A stretch of 27,739 bases of DNA from Paratractidigestivibacter sp963658035 (lineage in GTDB: Bacteria > Actinomycetota > Coriobacteriia > Coriobacteriales > Atopobiaceae): NCBI GenBank assembly GCA_963658035.1, contig CAVKOL010000010.1, positions 1 through 27,739 of the forward strand, in the 5' to 3' direction. The position numbers were made by a program, and so were the translations under genes. Numbering within the stretch: the first letter of the stretch is position 1; the number at the start of each line of letters is the position of its first letter. Positions 24,993 to 27,739 of the stretch are shown piece after piece. The notes under the pieces were generated by a model. It searched no databases. It was not told the DNA's origin and saw only the letters and a program-made list of their open reading frames with translations.

Positions 24993-26438
24993 CTAGAAAA
25001 GCGACGTCATTCTGACCACAATCGTAGCAACAACGGCAACCAAAACGATCGCGGCAAAGACCTTGTCGGCAAGCGAGGTCATGAGGGCCTGGCCGTGACG
25101 GCGGCGCATCCCGGCGTAAAGCAAGGTGCCCGGCGCGATGGCGATGGCAACCACCGTGAGGCCCTGCATGCCGCTCGACCAAATGAGGAACAGCGTGTAG
25201 AGCAGGGCCACGGTGCCCGCCAGGCGCGCGGACCACAGCTTGGGCGCCAGCGGGGCGTCCATCTGCTCCCTCTTCCACGCGGCGCGCGCGTAATACGCAG
25301 AAGCGCAGGTATACGGGATCAAGATTGCGTAGACCGAGCAGGTATAGAAGAACTGGTAGGTGCCCTGCGAGAAGACCGAGAGCACAAGAAACGCCTGCGT
25401 GATGGCGGCAGAGACCAAGGTCGCGGTGACGGCGGTGCCGTTTTTGTCGGCGCAGGCCAGGCGGGCGGGGAGAAGACCGCGGTTGGCGGCCTGGAAGGAC
25501 GTCTCGGCGGCAAAGGTGAGGTAGCCCAGCATCGTGCCCATCAGCGAGACCACGACGCCGCCGTTGATGAGGACGGCGCCCGCGGGCCCGATGACCTTCT
25601 CAAATACCCCGGCCAACGACGGCGTGGAAAGCGCCGCAAGCTCTTCTCGCGGCAAGATTCCCAGCGAGAGAAGCGAGATGAGCACGTAGAAGATCACGAC
25701 CAGCAAAAAGCCAAAGGTCGTGGCACGGCTCACGTCGTGCGGGTCGCGCGCGCGGCCCGAGACCACGACGGCGCCCTCGAGGCCCACGAAGAGCCACACG
25801 AGTGAGACCATGGTGCTCTTGAGCTGGTCGGTAAAGGACAGGCCGCCCGGCTCGCCCCAGAAGTTGGTCATGAAGACGGACAGGTCGAACTTGGAGAGAA
25901 GCACGACGCACAGGATAAAGAGCGCCAACGGCACGAGCTTGGCCAGCGTGATCACGAGGTTGACGACGGTGGCCGTGCGCACGCCGCGCGTCAAAAGGTA
26001 GGCCAACAGCCACAAGAAGCACGACGCCAAGGCGACCGAGACAAGCGAGTTGCCGCCCCCGAGCTGAGGCGCGAAGTACGACAGCGCGTTGAAGAGCATG
26101 ATGGCGTAGCCCGCGTTGTTGAGGCAGGCGCTCATCCAGTAGCCCCAGGCAGAGGAAAAGCCCACGTACTCGCCAAAGCCGGCGTGCGCGTAGGCGTAGA
26201 TGCCGCCAGAGAGCCCCGGGCGCACGGCGGCAAGCCCGCTAAAGGTCTTGGCCAGCGCAAATACGCCCACAAAGCAGATGGCCCAGCCGGCAAGGACCGC
26301 CGCCGTGTTGGCGCCGCCAGCCGCGAGGTCTCCGCACAAAGAGAAGATTCCGGCGCCCACGCAGGTGGTGACCACGAGGGTCGTCAATCCAACAAAGCCC
26401 AGGCTGTTGGCGGTGTTTTTGTTCTTGTCCGTAGCCAT
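24993..26438 (-). CDS. APC-family basic amino acid/polyamine permease (ArcD/YdgI-like)
   Basis: A 481-residue membrane transporter with about 12-14 hydrophobic segments. The first segment, GFVGLTTLVVTTCVGAGIFS, carries the GAGIF substrate-binding motif of APC transporters, and the second has GGIYAYAHAGFGEYVGF. VWLFVGLEGAVVVSGRARDP matches the basic amino acid antiporter branch. Amino acid exchange across the cytoplasmic membrane is expected; arginine/ornithine is plausible but not shown by the sequence. AAAGGAG precedes the ATG. The DUF554 gene ends 18 bases upstream, so the two are probably co-transcribed, and the TerB-type gene follows after 14 bases. Confidence 0.92.
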   Translation of the reverse strand: MATDKNKNTANSLGFVGLTTLVVTTCVGAGIFSLCGDLAAGGANTAAVLAGWAICFVGVFALAKTFSGLAAVRPGLSGGIYAYAHAGFGEYVGFSSAWGYWMSACLNNAGYAIMLFNALSYFAPQLGGGNSLVSVALASCFLWLLAYLLTRGVRTATVVNLVITLAKLVPLALFILCVVLLSKFDLSVFMTNFWGEPGGLSFTDQLKSTMVSLVWLFVGLEGAVVVSGRARDPHDVSRATTFGFLLVVIFYVLISLLSLGILPREELAALSTPSLAGVFEKVIGPAGAVLINGGVVVSLMGTMLGYLTFAAETSFQAANRGLLPARLACADKNGTAVTATLVSAAITQAFLVLSVFSQGTYQFFYTCSVYAILIPYTCASAYYARAAWKREQMDAPLAPKLWSARLAGTVALLYTLFLIWSSGMQGLTVVAIAIAPGTLLYAGMRRRHGQALMTSLADKVFAAIVLVAVVATIVVRMTSLF

Positions 26439-26456
26439 GGCGTTCTCCTTTGGGCT

Positions 26457-27188
26457 CTACATGACAAAGGCGCAGACGGCCGCTACGACGACCGAGGGCA
26501 GCATGTTGGCGGGTTTAAAGGTGCGCGGCCAGATGAGGTTCACGCCCACGCAAAAAATGAGCATCGAGCCAACCAGCGACAGATTTGCCAGCGCGGCCGT
26601 GGTCATGATGGGGGAGAGCAGGGTCGCCAAGAGGGTGATGCTGCCTTGCAGGACGCCCACGGGCAGCGCCGCGAAGACCGCGCCCTTGCCCATCGACGCC
26701 GCCATGGCGCAGATGATGATCGCGTCGAGCGCGCCCTTGAGCATGAGGGTCGAGTAGTCGCCCACAAGGCCGTCTTGGATCGCGCCCACGATGGCCATGG
26801 CCCCGATGGAGACGGTAAGCGACGCTGTGACAAAGGCGTCGACAAAAGACGCGTCCTTAGAGCTGCCGGTCTTCTCCTTAAGCCATGCCCCTAAGGCCTC
26901 GAACTTGGCGTCCAGGTCCAACAGCTCGCCCGCCACGGTGCCCAGCGCCAGAGAGATGACCATCATCATCGTCCCGCCGCTGCTCAAGGAAGCCGTCCCG
27001 TTTGCGGCAACGGTGACGCCCAGCATTTTCTCCAGCGTGCCGGCGACGCCCACAAAGATGACGGCCACGCCGCACGAGCGCAAAAGGGCGTCCTGCAGGC
27101 TCTGCGTGATGAGGCTGCGGCCCAAAAGGCCGATGAGCCCGCCCGCGACGATGCATGCGACGTTGATGATTGTGCCAAGACCGGCCAC
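26457..27188 (-). CDS. DUF554 family membrane protein
   Basis: A 243-residue integral membrane protein with about six to seven hydrophobic segments. It begins GLGTIINVACIVAGGLIGLL and contains GVAVIFVGVAGTLEKML, FVDAFVTASLTVSIGAMAIVGAIQDG and LSLVGSMLIFCVGVNLI, the DUF554 (YdfK/YqgA) pattern. Its role is unknown, possibly transport. The start is GTG 27188 with AGGAGG eight bases upstream. It is divergent from the methyltransferase gene and probably heads the operon with the permease. Confidence 0.9.
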   Translation of the reverse strand: MAGLGTIINVACIVAGGLIGLLGRSLITQSLQDALLRSCGVAVIFVGVAGTLEKMLGVTVAANGTASLSSGGTMMMVISLALGTVAGELLDLDAKFEALGAWLKEKTGSSKDASFVDAFVTASLTVSIGAMAIVGAIQDGLVGDYSTLMLKGALDAIIICAMAASMGKGAVFAALPVGVLQGSITLLATLLSPIMTTAALANLSLVGSMLIFCVGVNLIWPRTFKPANMLPSVVVAAVCAFVM

Positions 27189-27263
27189 CTGAGTTGCCTC
27201 CTTTGTTTGGGCAGGTTATCGTAGCCAAAGCAAACGACGTGCCGCCAAGGAGGTTGCAGACAG

Positions 27264-27739
27264 ATGGTATTTGGCCCCGACCTCCATATTGCCCGCGGCT
27301 GGCCGCCGACCCTGGTCTACGGCATCAAAGATAGCGCCGGGCGCACGGTGCGCGTCCTGCGCCGCGGCGGTGTTTTCCAGTCTGCAACCTATTTGGGCGA
27401 CGCGTGTCTGGACCCCGTCTTTGAGTACTACCGCTCCTTTGGCCGCGCGCTCGCAGCACATCTACAAGAACACCCTGCCGAGAATAACGTCCTGCTCATA
27501 GGCGGTGGCGGCTGCTCAATCCCTAAGCTCATCGCCCGGGATTGGCCCTCGTGCGCCGTTGACGTCTGCGAGATAGACCCGCGCGTCATCGAGGCCGCCC
27601 GCCGCTGGTTCTTTGTCGATGAGGCGCGCCGCCGCATGCAAGACGCAGGCGGTGACCTGCGCTTTATTTGCGCCGACGGCCTGGCCTTTGCGCGTCAGGC
27701 GGTGGATGCCGAGAAGCGCTACGGGTTTCTCGCCCTTGA
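27264..27739 (+). CDS. Spermidine-synthase-like SAM-dependent methyltransferase, 3'-truncated by the window edge
   Basis: The first 158 residues of a Rossmann-fold methyltransferase of the SpeE-like group. VLLIGGGGCSIPKLIA is the AdoMet-binding motif I, and VDVCEIDPRVIEAARRWF supplies the acidic residue that binds the ribose; LRFICADGLAFARQ is the third strand motif. AAGGAGG lies ten bases before ATG 27264. The C-terminal part that would tell a true aminopropyltransferase from a spermidine-synthase-like methyltransferase is outside the window. Whether the frame really ends at 27739 cannot be judged, because TGA there coincides with the window end but lies out of frame. Confidence 0.82.
   Translation, partial: MVFGPDLHIARGWPPTLVYGIKDSAGRTVRVLRRGGVFQSATYLGDACLDPVFEYYRSFGRALAAHLQEHPAENNVLLIGGGGCSIPKLIARDWPSCAVDVCEIDPRVIEAARRWFFVDEARRRMQDAGGDLRFICADGLAFARQAVDAEKRYGFLAL

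Noticed and set aside
24979..25278. A 100-residue N-terminal extension of the TerB-type protein
   Set aside because: It overlaps the permease C-terminus in another frame and its Arg/His/Pro-rich sequence is typical of an out-of-frame shadow.

Overview
The window is GC-rich chromosomal DNA with densely packed genes, short intergenic gaps and Shine-Dalgarno leaders of the AAGGAGG type. A DUF3516-type Ski2-like helicase, a DUF5692 membrane protein with a TetR partner, a HelD-like protein and a two-ABC ECF transporter ATPase together suggest a high-GC actinobacterium. My best guess is class Coriobacteriia (Olsenella/Atopobium-like), from family content only. No rRNA, tRNA, complete insertion sequence or CRISPR array was seen.

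Layout. 1-317: end of a YczE-like membrane protein. 434-2569 (-): HelD-type RNA polymerase recycling helicase. 2694-4124: gtrA (+) facing a GtrB-like glycosyltransferase (-). 4288-5229 (+): ChbG/HpnK-type deacetylase. 5455-8103 (-): DUF3516 RNA helicase. 8104-8924: an 820-base gene-free stretch with two related palindromic elements. 8925-11204 (+): nitroreductase, an autoregulated TetR repressor and a DUF5692 membrane protein. 11373-15186 (+): a tight ECF transporter operon in the order fused double ATPase, unknown 282-aa protein, S component, T component. 15298-15960 (-): pyrE. 16069-17478 (+): asnS. 17554-24978 (-): a run of recQ, an Lhr/BrxH-like helicase, a BrxD-like ATPase and a TerB-N/TerB-C protein. 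24993-27188 (-): an APC-family permease and a DUF554 protein. 27264 to the end (+): start of a spermidine-synthase-like methyltransferase.

Two things stand out. First, the TerB-N/TerB-C, BrxD-like ATPase, Lhr-like helicase and RecQ genes look like a DNA-processing module, possibly antiviral or stress-related. They share BREX-type parts but have no methylase, PglZ or nuclease beside them. Second, there are two unrelated families of palindromic elements, each present twice. In both families a conserved core is enclosed by a long, near-perfect outer stem whose sequence differs completely from copy to copy. In family 1 an inner hairpin also shows compensatory changes. One family-1 copy lies in frame inside the Lhr-like helicase gene, so it is translated as part of an inter-domain linker.

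Functions were assigned by reading motifs; no database search was run.
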